The position numbers and the translations under genes were made by a program. Under the pieces are notes generated by a model. The model ran no database searches. It was not told the origin of the DNA and worked only from the letters and a program-made list of their open reading frames with translations. A stretch of DNA of 64,000 nucleotides from Tenacibaculum sp. 190130A14a (GTDB lineage Bacteria; Bacteroidota; Bacteroidia; Flavobacteriales; Flavobacteriaceae), in NCBI RefSeq assembly GCF_964048965.1, contig NZ_OZ040189.1, positions 806,001-870,000 of the forward strand. Direction: 5' to 3'. This document shows, piece by piece, positions 42,610 to 51,390 of this stretch. Every line of letters starts with the position of its first letter. Position 1 is the first letter of the stretch.

Positions 42610-42617
42610 TACCTTTG
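42610..42617 (+). promoter_or_regulatory. Promoter box immediately before the cyclase-family gene
   Basis: TACCTTTG is an exact TAnnTTTG match that ends only three bases before the ATG at 42621. Transcripts would be leaderless or nearly so. Confidence 0.45.
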
Positions 42618-42620
42618 GGT

Positions 42621-43373
42621 ATGCAAGCAACTATCCATCATAATTCTCGTAAATACACTATAGATTTAACCGAACCATTAGATATTTCCATAGCCATTGA
42701 TACTTCTAAACAGCATATTAATGCGTGGTATTTAGATGACCCTGAAATAGTTCCTGTAGCTTCAGGAGATTGGGTTGGGAGTGTTGCTGAAGGAGCAGAT
42801 GTGAATTTTAATAATATATCATTTAATCCACATTCTCATATTACACATACCGAATGTGTAGGGCATATTACGGAAGAAGTATATTCAATAAATAAGCATT
42901 TAAACACGTTTTTCTTTTTAGCAGAAGTAGTTACCATAGCTCCAGAACAATTGGAAAATGGAGATTTTGTAATTTCTAAAAAGCAATTGCAACATAATTT
43001 AGGAAACAAGAAAAGAGATGCAATTGTTATTCGTACAATTCCGAATCTTTTAGATAAAAAAGAGATGAGGTATTCTAATACCAATCCTCCATACATGTTG
43101 GAAGAGGCAGCAGTGTATTTAAAAGAGAAAGGAATAAAACACTTGCTTATAGACCTACCTTCAGTCGATAAAGAAAAAGACGATGGTAAATTGTTGTCTC
43201 ACAATGCTTTTTGGAATACTCAAGGAGTGCTGCGTTTTGATGCTACCATTACTGAGTTCATATATGTGCCCAATAATGTGGTAGATGGAACTTATTTTTT
43301 AAATTTGATGGTAGCACCTTTTGAAAACGATGCAACTCCTAGTAAACCAATTTTGTATAAAATCGAAATGTAG
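42621..43373 (+). CDS. Cyclase-family (kynurenine formamidase-like) metal hydrolase
   Basis: A 250-residue enzyme of the Cyclase/KynB superfamily. The metal-binding stretch is FNPHSHITHTECVGH (around residues 72-86), with its His residues replacing the usual HxGTHxDxPxH pattern; KHLLIDLPSVDKEKDDG and TQGVLRFDATITEF follow, both typical of the superfamily. I use the ATG at 42621; the in-frame TTG six bases upstream is part of a promoter box. Family enzymes hydrolyse formyl-kynurenine or related amides and esters. No tryptophan pathway gene is nearby, so the substrate stays open. Confidence 0.8.
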   Translation: MQATIHHNSRKYTIDLTEPLDISIAIDTSKQHINAWYLDDPEIVPVASGDWVGSVAEGADVNFNNISFNPHSHITHTECVGHITEEVYSINKHLNTFFFLAEVVTIAPEQLENGDFVISKKQLQHNLGNKKRDAIVIRTIPNLLDKKEMRYSNTNPPYMLEEAAVYLKEKGIKHLLIDLPSVDKEKDDGKLLSHNAFWNTQGVLRFDATITEFIYVPNNVVDGTYFLNLMVAPFENDATPSKPILYKIEM

Positions 43374-43586
43374 TAGGTTTAGCGATTTGATAAAAATTTA
43401 CTCTTGCGACGACCTTTAATCAAGGTTTGTTATTTACATTTTTTATAAATGTTTCTTTTTAGGGACCTCTATCTGTTTGGCGAGATTTACTTTATGTTTC
43501 ATTTATACTTCAAAGATATAACAGCATAGGAATAAATTCAGCAACTAAAAGTCAAAGTGTCGTTTTGTATCGATGAATGGAATTTG

Positions 43587-43605
43587 AATACCTATTAAAG
43601 GTATT
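43587..43605. repeat. Short inverted repeat in the 43.4-43.9 kb gap
   Basis: AATACCT (43587-43593) and its complement AGGTATT (43599-43605) are separated by five bases. Apart from this, the small ORF at 43741 and its terminator, I see nothing in the 540-base gap. Confidence 0.5.
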
Positions 43606-43740
43606 GCTGTTTCGTTATTTAAAATACTGATATAAAGGTGTTTTTTTATTTAGATTCAATATGAAATAAACGTTAAGGATTGATTTTTTGTAAAACCTGT
43701 TTCTTTTTTTTATAGTTTTACCACTCAATTAAATAGACAA

Positions 43741-43818
43741 ATGACAAATTATACTACATGTAAGCAATGGAAATCTACTGTAAGATACAGGAGATATCGG
43801 GCTATGTATGTATTATAA
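43741..43818 (+). CDS. Isolated 25-aa basic peptide ORF
   Basis: A 25-codon ORF with strong own-unit features. The peptide is very basic and Tyr-rich (its second half reads STVRYRRYRAMYVL). A TATAGTTT box at 43711 with TTG at 43688-43690 lies upstream, and a strong terminator starts 30 bases after the stop. No coding gene lies in the 540-base gap, so a short transcript with this peptide is the simplest reading. It may be a tiny RNA-binding or ribosome-associated protein, or the transcript may be a small RNA. Function unknown. Confidence 0.4.
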   Translation: MTNYTTCKQWKSTVRYRRYRAMYVL

Positions 43819-43847
43819 TTATTTTTAAATAAAATATAACTATTACG

Positions 43848-43875
43848 AAAAGTCCGACTTCATAGTCGGACTTTT
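43848..43875 (+). terminator. Strong terminator without an annotated gene upstream
   Basis: Twelve-base perfect arms (AAAAGTCCGACT at 43848-43859 and its complement at 43864-43875) with a 4-base loop and T-run. It ends the short unit at 43741-43818 just before the MFS gene. Confidence 0.9.
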
Positions 43876-43914
43876 TATTTTTATAAAAAAAGAAAACAAC
43901 TAAACTTAGAAACT

Positions 43915-45126
43915 ATGAAAAAACTGTATTTAAATTATTTAAACACATTTAAAGGCCTCTCAACAGAGGTATGGTGGTTGGCGCTTATTACATTAATAAA
44001 CAGAGCAGGAACAATGGTGATTCCTTTCTTGTCTTTGTACTTAACAAAAAGCCTAGATTTTAGTTTAAAAGATGTTGGATGGATTATGACTTGCTTTGGA
44101 TTAGGGTCGGTAATTGGGTCTTGGCTTGGAGGAAAGCTAACAGATAAAATTGGCTTTTATAAAGTGATGAAGGTAAGCTTATTCTTAACCGGATTATTAT
44201 TTATAGCATTACAATTTGTAACAACTTTTGTTGGTTTTTGCATCGGTATTTTTTTAGTAATGTTAGTGGCAGATACTTTTAGACCAGCAATGTTTGTTGC
44301 TTTGAGTAACTATAGCAAACCAGAAAATAAAACAAGGTCGGTAACCTTAATACGTTTGGCTATTAATCTTGGTTTTTCGGCGGGTCCAGCAGTTGGAGGA
44401 TTAATTATTACCTCTTTAGGTTATAATGGACTCTTTTGGGTAGATGGAATCACTTGTATTTTAGCTACATTTCTACTGATGAACGTATTGCATCCAAAGA
44501 AAGCAAAAATAGTAGATGAGGTAAAAGTAGAAAACCCGGTGTCTATCTTTTCTGATAAGGCGTTCTGGGTATTTTTTGTGAGTATGTTTGTTTTTGGATT
44601 CATATTCTTACAATATTTTTCAACGATGCCTTTGTATTATAAGGATACGCATCATTTAACAGAGTTGGAAATAGGTTTGTTAATGGGAATGAATGGATTT
44701 ATCATTTTTGCATTAGAAATGCCCTTAATTAAATGGTTAGAGGATAGTAAGTATTCAAAAGAGTTTTTAATATTTATAGGACTCCTGTTAACTGGAATTA
44801 GCTTTTTTGTACTACTATTAACTAATTGGGTAGGTGTACTAATTGTTGGGATGTTGTTTATGACAATTGGAGAAATGATTGCATTTCCTTTTTCAAATGC
44901 TTTTGTAATGGATAGAGCAAAGAGGGGAAAACAGGGAGAGTATATGGCTTATTATAGTATTGCATTTTCCATTTCGCATATATTCGGACATAATTCTGGA
45001 ATGCAAATGGTAGATAAGATTGGCTTTAATAGTACATGGAGTATTATGGCTATATTATCAATTGTAGGTTTGGTATTTCTATTATTGTTAATGAGTTTAA
45101 TTAAAAAAGAAGGAATCAAAGGATGA
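43915..45126 (+). CDS. MFS transporter
   Basis: A 403-residue major-facilitator protein with 12 predicted transmembrane helices. The loop 2-3 signature GSWLGGKLTDKIGFYKVM near residues 68-85 is the classical MFS motif A, and the N-terminal half shows RPAMFVALSNYSKPENKTRS. It resembles the drug/H+ antiporter-like groups (MdtG/YceL type) rather than sugar carriers. Its stop overlaps the start of a VOC gene in ATGA, linking export and a small lyase/dioxygenase-like protein. Substrate unknown. Confidence 0.85.
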   Translation: MKKLYLNYLNTFKGLSTEVWWLALITLINRAGTMVIPFLSLYLTKSLDFSLKDVGWIMTCFGLGSVIGSWLGGKLTDKIGFYKVMKVSLFLTGLLFIALQFVTTFVGFCIGIFLVMLVADTFRPAMFVALSNYSKPENKTRSVTLIRLAINLGFSAGPAVGGLIITSLGYNGLFWVDGITCILATFLLMNVLHPKKAKIVDEVKVENPVSIFSDKAFWVFFVSMFVFGFIFLQYFSTMPLYYKDTHHLTELEIGLLMGMNGFIIFALEMPLIKWLEDSKYSKEFLIFIGLLLTGISFFVLLLTNWVGVLIVGMLFMTIGEMIAFPFSNAFVMDRAKRGKQGEYMAYYSIAFSISHIFGHNSGMQMVDKIGFNSTWSIMAILSIVGLVFLLLLMSLIKKEGIKG

Positions 45127-45500
45127 ATTTAAATCAAGTTACAATTCCATCAGTAGATGTGAATAGATCTGTAGAGTTTTATAAAAAACTAGGCTTGCAT
45201 CTTATTGTAGATGCAAGTCCTAGATATGTTCGATTTGAACTTCCAGAAGGCCAAAGTACTTTATCTATTCATCAAGTAGAAACATTACCCAAAGGAGAAG
45301 GGATTGTATTGTATTTTGAAAATGACAATTTAGATGAACTTGTCAATCAATTACAAGATAAGGGCGTAAATTTTATTCATTTGCCAAAAGATCAAACTTG
45401 GTTATGGAGAGAAGCTCGTTTGGAGGACCCTGATGGAAATAAATTAATCTTATTTAAGGCAGGGGAACATAGAAAAAATCCTCCTTGGCGAATTAATTAG
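45123..45500 (+). CDS. VOC-family (glyoxalase/bleomycin-resistance-like) protein
   Basis: A 125-residue vicinal-oxygen-chelate protein with paired beta-alpha-beta-beta-beta units. VTIPSVDVNRSVEFYKKLGLHLI opens the first, and WREARLEDPDGNKLILFK closes the second with the metal-ligand Glu/His region. The single-domain length suggests a dimer. It overlaps the MFS gene by four bases (ATGA), so the pair may deal with one small toxic molecule, for example by modification and efflux. This is inference. Confidence 0.85.
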   Translation: MNLNQVTIPSVDVNRSVEFYKKLGLHLIVDASPRYVRFELPEGQSTLSIHQVETLPKGEGIVLYFENDNLDELVNQLQDKGVNFIHLPKDQTWLWREARLEDPDGNKLILFKAGEHRKNPPWRIN

Positions 45501-45510
45501 CTGGAAGTTT

Positions 45511-45518
45511 TATCTTTG
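45511..45518 (+). promoter_or_regulatory. Promoter box before the 108-aa MazG-like gene
   Basis: TATCTTTG is an exact TAnnTTTG match, 24 bases before the ATG at 45543; TTG at 45485-45487 is 23 bases upstream. Confidence 0.45.
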
Positions 45519-45542
45519 AACTCCAAATTAGAATAGATTACA

Positions 45543-45869
45543 ATGAATATACAAGACGCACAAAAGCAAGTTGACGATTGGATTAAGAATCACGGAGTTC
45601 GTTATTTTAATGAGCTAACAAATATGGCTCAATTAACGGAAGAAGTTGGGGAAGTAGCACGTATTATTGCACGCCGATATGGAGAGCAAAGTGAAAAGGA
45701 AAGTGATAAACAAAAGGATTTAGGAGAAGAACTGGCGGATGTAGTTTTTGTTGTTTTATGTTTGGCAAATCAAACTGGTGTAAACCTACAAGAAGCCTTT
45801 GATAAAAAGCTGGATTTTAAAACAAAAAGAGATCACGATCGTCATCATAATAATGAAAAATTAAAATAA
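45543..45869 (+). CDS. MazG-like nucleotide pyrophosphohydrolase
   Basis: A 108-residue all-alpha NTP pyrophosphatase of the MazG/RS21-C6 type. NMAQLTEEVGEVARIIARRYG (about residues 27-47) and LGEELADVVFVVLCLANQTG (about 60-79) give the EExxE and ExxD metal-binding pattern. It likely hydrolyses non-canonical dNTPs. It ends TAATG with the next ATG overlapping by one base, so the small membrane-protein gene is co-translated. Confidence 0.9.
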   Translation: MNIQDAQKQVDDWIKNHGVRYFNELTNMAQLTEEVGEVARIIARRYGEQSEKESDKQKDLGEELADVVFVVLCLANQTGVNLQEAFDKKLDFKTKRDHDRHHNNEKLK

Positions 45870-46117
45870 TGAGTTTAGCGAATAATATTAAAAAAGGATT
45901 TTTCTGGATCAATGTTTTAAAAATCGGAATGGTGTTTTTACTCGTTGTAGCTGCGTTCTCATTATTTTTTAAAACAGGAGGAGCTATTTTTTCTGGTGAT
46001 TTTGAAACAGTTTATAATGTACATTTTGCAAATAACCAATGGGTGCGATTTTGGCTTAGTAAGATTGTTATAAGTTTGTTATATGCAATGTATACCGTGA
46101 ATAAAAAAATGAAGTAA
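45869..46117 (+). CDS. Small two-helix membrane protein, 82 aa
   Basis: An 82-residue protein with two transmembrane helices (about 15-36 and 61-77) joined by a periplasmic-looking loop (GDFETVYNVHFANNQW). It has no recognised domain. Its ATG overlaps the stop of the MazG-like gene by one base, and a terminator follows. Similar proteins sit after MazG-like genes in other flavobacteria as I recall, but no function is known. Confidence 0.7.
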   Translation: MSLANNIKKGFFWINVLKIGMVFLLVVAAFSLFFKTGGAIFSGDFETVYNVHFANNQWVRFWLSKIVISLLYAMYTVNKKMK

Positions 46118-46120
46118 AAT

Positions 46121-46149
46121 AAAAAACTCAGCAATTTGCTGAGTTTTTT
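46121..46149. terminator. Bidirectional terminator
   Basis: Arms AAAACTCAGCAA (46123-46134) and its complement (46136-46147) pair with a one-base centre, with A and T tracts beyond. It lies between convergent stops at 46117 and 46167. Confidence 0.85.
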
Positions 46150-46166
46150 TATTTTTTGATTCTATC

Positions 46167-47993
46167 TTATTTCAATCGTGTTAAACTTAAATCATTGTTG
46201 TATCTAACTAAATACAATCCTTGATTCGAATAAGTTCCTGACTTTTTACGATATTCAAACTTATTTTCTAGTCTAAAAGAAGTACCATCTTTAAAAGTTC
46301 TACTTAACTTTTCTCCAGAAGCCAAACGCATAATAATATCGTATGTAATATCAAACCCTTTAACGGCATATTCAGAAGGTAGAGAATTGTTCTTTTCTAA
46401 GTATTTTTCATTAAAAACATTCACTTCTTTCGAGTTGATGTCAGCAAACATATTGGTGACATAAGTAAAATGAATTTGGGCTAATTTATTGTTGTCAATT
46501 TTGTTATAACCCTTATTTTTATTCACTGCAAAAACTTGAACGCTTACGTCATCAGGAAAACCAATAGCACTGTTTAAGGCATCAGCAACAGCAACGTTGT
46601 CATCTGAAGTCATAATAAACCAAGCTTTTTTATTGTCTTTTAGGTTTTCTATAAAACGGTCTTTTTTAATATATCCTTCTTCAGGTTTTAGTATATGAAC
46701 TGTTTTGATCGAATCATGTCTTCGTAATCCATAACTGATTTTATCTACCATTGCATTTGATACTTTTTTCCCATCTCCAATTACAAAAATAGTTTCATTG
46801 TTGTAGTTGTCTTTTAAATACGATAGTAAATACTCTGTATATAAGTTGCTATCTGGAGCGGTTTTCACCAACTTAGATGATGAAAAGTCTTTTTGACTAT
46901 TTGAAAAGTGAGGGAAAATAATAGGATTGTCTACCTCTCTAGCAAGTTCAATGGCTTCTTCTGAATAAAAAGGACCAATGATTGCATCCATATCGTCTAA
47001 TTGATCAGATGTAATAATACTTTCAATATTTTTTCCTTTTCTACCAGTGTCTAAAATTAATGTATTAACAGTAATTCCCTGATTACTTAAAGAGTCAATT
47101 GCTATTTCTGCTCCTAAATAAAAGTCAGTAACCATATTCGCAAGTCTGTTTCTTTTGAATATTTCTTTATTAGCAATAGTATCGTACTCATTTGCTCTAA
47201 AAGGAAGCAATAAAGCAACGTTAACGGAAGCATCTGTTGTAATAGAGTCTCTATAAAACTTATATTCAACTTGCTCTGTCTCTTCGTCTTTTGGTCTTAT
47301 TTTAATTAGTTGACCTACTTTTAAAACATTGTCTTTGATTTCTGGGTACTCCGGATTTAAATACATTAAATCCTCTTTTGAAATGTTGTAAAAACGAGTA
47401 AGACTAAAAATGGTCTCTTTACTTTGTACTTCGTGAGTAACATATTTTTTCAAGATTTCATTTTTATCTACAACAATAGTTCTTGTGTTGGCCTTTACTT
47501 TTAATACTTGTCCAACTGACAGTTTATTAAAAACTAAATCAGGAAATTCTGGATTTAGTTTTAATAGTTCATCTTTTGAGATATTGTACTCTTTAGTAAT
47601 ACGATATACCGTTTCTCCTTGCTGTACAGTATGTGTTTCGTAATCGGTAGTAACTACAGTATATACGTCGTCGTTTTTAGTAGCCTCTTCAGTAGTTTCT
47701 TCTTCTGTAGGAGTAGATCCTTCCACTATCTCTTCTTCTGAAGTTGTTTCTACAGGAGAGTTTGTACTATTAATCGTTTTGTTAGGAATAATAATAACGG
47801 TATTTGTAGGAGGAGTTGCGCTTACATCTGGATTTAAGCGAAGTAAATCATCTTCACTCATATTCAAACGATTGGCAATGTCTTCAATAGTTTCTCCCTT
47901 TTGAACTTTATAAGAAACATAGCGTTTCTGTTGTCCACAAGAAACAGCAATTGTCAATCCGAAAAGAAATACTAATAACTTTATTTTTTTCAT
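46167..47993 (-). CDS. LysM lipoprotein with periplasmic-binding (PBP1-like) domain
   Basis: A 608-residue lipoprotein (LTIAVSC signal, lipidated Cys near 19). It has three LysM peptidoglycan-binding repeats: YKVQKGETIEDIANRLNM (about 27), HTVQQGETVYRITKEYN (about 121) and HEVQSKETIFSLTRFYN (about 186), each followed by LxxLNP. A Glu/Thr-rich linker separates the first two. The C-terminal part (about 250-600) resembles type 1 periplasmic ligand-binding proteins (VALLLPFRANEY, IIGPFYSEEAIELA). The combination suggests a wall-anchored protein rather than an ABC transporter subunit. It is downstream of guaA on the same strand with a 21-base gap. Confidence 0.85.
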   Translation of the reverse strand: MKKIKLLVFLFGLTIAVSCGQQKRYVSYKVQKGETIEDIANRLNMSEDDLLRLNPDVSATPPTNTVIIIPNKTINSTNSPVETTSEEEIVEGSTPTEEETTEEATKNDDVYTVVTTDYETHTVQQGETVYRITKEYNISKDELLKLNPEFPDLVFNKLSVGQVLKVKANTRTIVVDKNEILKKYVTHEVQSKETIFSLTRFYNISKEDLMYLNPEYPEIKDNVLKVGQLIKIRPKDEETEQVEYKFYRDSITTDASVNVALLLPFRANEYDTIANKEIFKRNRLANMVTDFYLGAEIAIDSLSNQGITVNTLILDTGRKGKNIESIITSDQLDDMDAIIGPFYSEEAIELAREVDNPIIFPHFSNSQKDFSSSKLVKTAPDSNLYTEYLLSYLKDNYNNETIFVIGDGKKVSNAMVDKISYGLRRHDSIKTVHILKPEEGYIKKDRFIENLKDNKKAWFIMTSDDNVAVADALNSAIGFPDDVSVQVFAVNKNKGYNKIDNNKLAQIHFTYVTNMFADINSKEVNVFNEKYLEKNNSLPSEYAVKGFDITYDIIMRLASGEKLSRTFKDGTSFRLENKFEYRKKSGTYSNQGLYLVRYNNDLSLTRLK

Positions 47994-48014
47994 GTATACA
48001 CTTTTAAAAAGATG

Positions 48015-49550
48015 TTATTCCCACTCAATGGTTGCTGGTGGTTTAGAGCTTATATCATATACAACTCTGTTTACACCTTTTACATTGTTTATTATTTTAT
48101 TTGATATTTTTTGTAAAAACTCATAAGGTAAATTTACCCAATCAGCTGTCATACCATCCGTACTTTCTACAGCACGCAATGCAACTACTTTTTCGTAGGT
48201 TCTTTCATCACCCATTACTCCAACAGAGTTCACCGGTAATAAAATGGCACCTGCTTGCCAAACTTTATTATAAAGTCCGTGTTCTTTTAATCCGTTGATG
48301 AAAATCGCATCAACTTCTTGCAAAATACGAACTTTTTCTGAGGTGATGTCACCTAGAATTCTAATAGCTAAACCTGGTCCTGGAAAAGGATGACGACCTA
48401 ATAATTCTTGATCAATACCCATTGATTTTCCAACACGACGAACTTCATCTTTAAAAATCATTCGTAAAGGCTCCACTACTTTTAACTTCATGAAATCTGG
48501 TAATCCCCCCACATTATGATGACTTTTAATAGTTGCTGAAGGACCTCCATTTACCGAAACTGATTCGATAACATCTGGGTAAATAGTTCCTTGCGCTAAC
48601 CATTTAGCATCTTCTATTTGAGCTGCTTCATCATCAAAAACGTCAATAAAAACTTTACCAATTGCTTTACGTTTTGCTTCTGGGTCACTCAATCCAGCAA
48701 GTTCATTCAAGAAGCGTGCCGAAGCATCTACTCCTTTAACGTTAAGTCCCATACCTTCATATTGTTTTAATACGTCGGTAAATTCATTTTTACGAAGTAA
48801 TCCGTTATTTACAAAAATACAGTGTAAGTTGCTTCCGATAGCTTTGTGCAATAATACTGCTGCTACAGAAGAGTCTACACCTCCAGATAAACCTAAAACA
48901 ACTTTGTCATTACCAATTTGTTCCTTTAAGTTTTTAACAGTTTCGTCTACAAATGAATCTGGTGTCCAGTTCTGTTCAACCTTTGCTATATTAACTAAAA
49001 AATTGGCTAATAATTGTTTTCCGTCAGTAGAATGATACACTTCTGGGTGAAATTGAATGGCATAGGTAGTTTCACCTTCTATTTTATAAGCTGCATTTAC
49101 TACGTCGTGTGTACTTGCTAATAAAACACCATTAGTAGGTAGTTCTTTGATAGTATCTGAATGGCTCATCCATACTTGACTTCCTTCTGAAATATTTTGA
49201 AAAAAGGTTTCGTTTTCTTTTACAAAAGAAAGATTAGCTCTTCCATATTCTCTTGTGTTAGAAGGCGCTACTAAACCACCAGAAAAATGAGCTAAATATT
49301 GAGCACCATAACAAACAGCTAATAGTGGTTTTTTACCTCTTATTTCTGATAAGTCTGGATGAGGTGCTTCTTCAGAACGAACTGAAGATGGGCTTCCTGA
49401 TAAAATTACGGCTTTAAAGTTGTTTAAATTTTGAGGAATTTTATTGTAAGGATGTATCTCACAATAAATGTTTAATTCTCTTACTCGTCGCGCAATAAGT
49501 TGCGTGTATTGCGATCCGAAATCTAATATAAGTACGTTGTGTTGTTGCAT
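48015..49550 (-). CDS. guaA: GMP synthase (glutamine-hydrolysing)
   Basis: Converts XMP to GMP using glutamine and ATP. The N-terminal class I amidotransferase has the nucleophile Cys in [14 protein letters not shown] and the His/Glu pair in QFHPEVYHS. The ATP pyrophosphatase P-loop is [14 protein letters not shown] near residue 218. The C-terminal dimerisation part ends with [11 protein letters not shown]. Length is 511 residues. I start at the ATG at 49550; the in-frame TTG two codons upstream lies inside a promoter box. The LysM gene follows at 21 bases. Confidence 0.97.
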   Translation of the reverse strand: MQQHNVLILDFGSQYTQLIARRVRELNIYCEIHPYNKIPQNLNNFKAVILSGSPSSVRSEEAPHPDLSEIRGKKPLLAVCYGAQYLAHFSGGLVAPSNTREYGRANLSFVKENETFFQNISEGSQVWMSHSDTIKELPTNGVLLASTHDVVNAAYKIEGETTYAIQFHPEVYHSTDGKQLLANFLVNIAKVEQNWTPDSFVDETVKNLKEQIGNDKVVLGLSGGVDSSVAAVLLHKAIGSNLHCIFVNNGLLRKNEFTDVLKQYEGMGLNVKGVDASARFLNELAGLSDPEAKRKAIGKVFIDVFDDEAAQIEDAKWLAQGTIYPDVIESVSVNGGPSATIKSHHNVGGLPDFMKLKVVEPLRMIFKDEVRRVGKSMGIDQELLGRHPFPGPGLAIRILGDITSEKVRILQEVDAIFINGLKEHGLYNKVWQAGAILLPVNSVGVMGDERTYEKVVALRAVESTDGMTADWVNLPYEFLQKISNKIINNVKGVNRVVYDISSKPPATIEWE

Positions 49551-49553
49551 GCG

Positions 49554-49561
49554 CAAAAATA
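49554..49561 (-). promoter_or_regulatory. Promoter box immediately before guaA
   Basis: Read leftward, TATTTTTG is an exact TAnnTTTG match ending three bases before the guaA ATG (49550), so the guaA mRNA would be leaderless or nearly so. Confidence 0.45.
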
Positions 49562-49612
49562 GTACTTACAATTTAGATTTTTAGTATTTAAAAATAGAAT
49601 TTTTACAAGTTT

Positions 49613-50677
49613 TTAATAGCGATAAACAATGGCATTAATATTCATTCCAGCACCAACAGAAGCCAAAATAATAACATCTCCTTTTTGCACTTCTTGGTTT
49701 TCAATTTGATTTTTAAGAACTAAATCTAAAAGAGTAGGTACCGTTGCTACAGAGCTGTTTCCGAGTTTATGAATACTCATTGGCATAACACCTGTTGGAG
49801 GTTGTTTTTTATAAAGACGGTAAAAACGTTTGATAATAGCCTCATCCATTTTTTCATTTGCTTGATGAATGAATACTTTTTTAACTTCATCAATAGAAAC
49901 CCCACTCTTATCTACGGCGGCTTTCATGGCTTTGGGCACATTGGTGAGTGCAAATTCATAAATTTTACGCCCGTGCATTTTTATATAGCGTACATCTGGG
50001 TGTTCATTTTTATCGTAAGAATTTCCGAAGAATAAATAATAGGCTTCTTCTTTTGTAAAAGTTTGCGAAGCATGACTTATGATTCCGTTACTTGTTTCAT
50101 TAGAAGCCTCAACGATACAAGCCCCAGCACCATCACTGTAAATCATAGAGTCTCTATCATGTTTATCTATTACTCGTGATAATGTTTCAGCACCAATAAC
50201 GAGACATTTTTTAGCAATACCAGCTTTGATAAAAGCTTGTGCTTGTATAACACCTTCTACCCATCCAGGACAACCAAACAAAATATCATAAGCTACACAA
50301 TTAGGATTGCTAATTCCTAATCTGTATTTCACTCTTGTGGCTAAACTAGGTATAATGTCACTTTGTATAGCAGCACTTTTAACATCTCCGAAATTATGAG
50401 CAAGAATTATATAATCTAAATCTTCTGGATTAATTTGAGCATCGTCAATGGCTTTTTGAGCAGCAAAATAACCTAGGTCAGAAGCGTTGTATTTGGTTTC
50501 GGCATATCTGCGTTCTTCTATTCCAGTAATATCTTTAAATTTATCGATGATCACATCATTTGAATTTCCAAAATCAGAACCATCTGAGTTTAAAAATCGA
50601 TTGGAGTTAAATTTCGAATTCTCTTTTTTAATATTAGGAATATAAGAGCCAGTACCTGTAATTTTTGCTGAAACCAT
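49613..50677 (-). CDS. 3-oxoacyl-ACP synthase III-family protein
   Basis: A thiolase-fold condensing enzyme of 354 residues. The catalytic Cys is in DILFGCPGWVEG (near residue 125), with the His in KVFIHQANEKM and the Asn in KLGNSSVATVP completing the Cys-His-Asn triad of FabH-like proteins. MVSAKITGTGSYIPN is the family front. It is not in a fatty-acid operon and differs from the housekeeping FabH in spacing, so a priming role for a secondary lipid, polyene or similar product is possible. No such cluster is next to it; substrate unknown. Confidence 0.85.
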   Translation of the reverse strand: MVSAKITGTGSYIPNIKKENSKFNSNRFLNSDGSDFGNSNDVIIDKFKDITGIEERRYAETKYNASDLGYFAAQKAIDDAQINPEDLDYIILAHNFGDVKSAAIQSDIIPSLATRVKYRLGISNPNCVAYDILFGCPGWVEGVIQAQAFIKAGIAKKCLVIGAETLSRVIDKHDRDSMIYSDGAGACIVEASNETSNGIISHASQTFTKEEAYYLFFGNSYDKNEHPDVRYIKMHGRKIYEFALTNVPKAMKAAVDKSGVSIDEVKKVFIHQANEKMDEAIIKRFYRLYKKQPPTGVMPMSIHKLGNSSVATVPTLLDLVLKNQIENQEVQKGDVIILASVGAGMNINAIVYRY

Positions 50678-50826
50678 TTGTTAATTTAGGAAATTGATTG
50701 TAACAAATGAACGCTTTTTAATCGTAAAAAACTAAAAATGAATTACTTTTATGAGAGTAATAAATAGAGGTGTTCTTTTTTAATGAAAACTTAAAAATAA
50801 GTTGCTTAAATAAGAATACAATAACT

Positions 50827-51309
50827 CTATAAGTAAGAACTATCAAAAGAAAATGGTAGTAAAGACAACAAAGATTCAGTTTTTACAATTTTTCCAACCT
50901 CTCCCATAAATAAAACTTCCATAGGTTCTTTTTGGTTGATTTCGTATTCAGATAATGTTTGTCTACATGCTCCACAGGGTCCAACAGGCTTGTCAACTTT
51001 TGAATTAGTAGAAGCAGCGGTGATGGCAATTTTTTTTACTTTAATACCAGGGTATTCAGATCCAGCTTTCCAAATAGCTACTCTTTCAGCACACATTCCA
51101 GATGGATAAGCTGCATTTTCTTGATTATTTCCTAATATAACTTCACCATTATCTAATAGAAGGGCTGCGCCCACATTGAATTTAGAATAAGGTGCATATG
51201 CTTTTTGTCGAGCTTCCACAGCTTTATTCATTAACATCTGATCTTCTGATGATAATTGAGATACATCATCATATATAGTAGCTGAGGCAGTAAAGTCTAT
51301 TTTTTTCAT
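50827..51309 (-). CDS. cdd: Cytidine deaminase
   Basis: A zinc enzyme of pyrimidine salvage converting cytidine and deoxycytidine to uridine forms. The zinc and proton-shuttle motif is MCAERVAIWKA (Cys-Ala-Glu, near residue 72) with the second pair PCGACRQTLSEYE (near 110). Residues 38-60 (YAPYSKFNVGAALLLDNGEV) are diagnostic. Length is 160 residues, with about 25 extra N-terminal residues compared to the shortest forms. It is downstream of porV, behind a terminator, and transcribed leftward. Confidence 0.95.
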   Translation of the reverse strand: MKKIDFTASATIYDDVSQLSSEDQMLMNKAVEARQKAYAPYSKFNVGAALLLDNGEVILGNNQENAAYPSGMCAERVAIWKAGSEYPGIKVKKIAITAASTNSKVDKPVGPCGACRQTLSEYEINQKEPMEVLFMGEVGKIVKTESLLSLLPFSFDSSYL

Positions 51310-51329
51310 GACAAAATTTTAGTCAAAAA

Positions 51330-51350
51330 AAGCAGTCGATTTGACTGCTT
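51330..51350 (-). terminator. Terminator after porV
   Basis: Eight-base perfect arms (AAGCAGTC at 51330-51337 and its complement at 51343-51350) with a 5-base loop, followed on the leftward transcript by a U-run. It is located between porV and cdd. Confidence 0.75.
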
Positions 51351-51390
51351 GTATATTTTCGGTACGAATTTATTAAAAATAAACGAATTT

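Noticed and set aside
49613..50677. Flexirubin or aryl polyene cluster
   Set aside because: Only one KAS III-like gene is present; none of the other pathway genes is adjacent.
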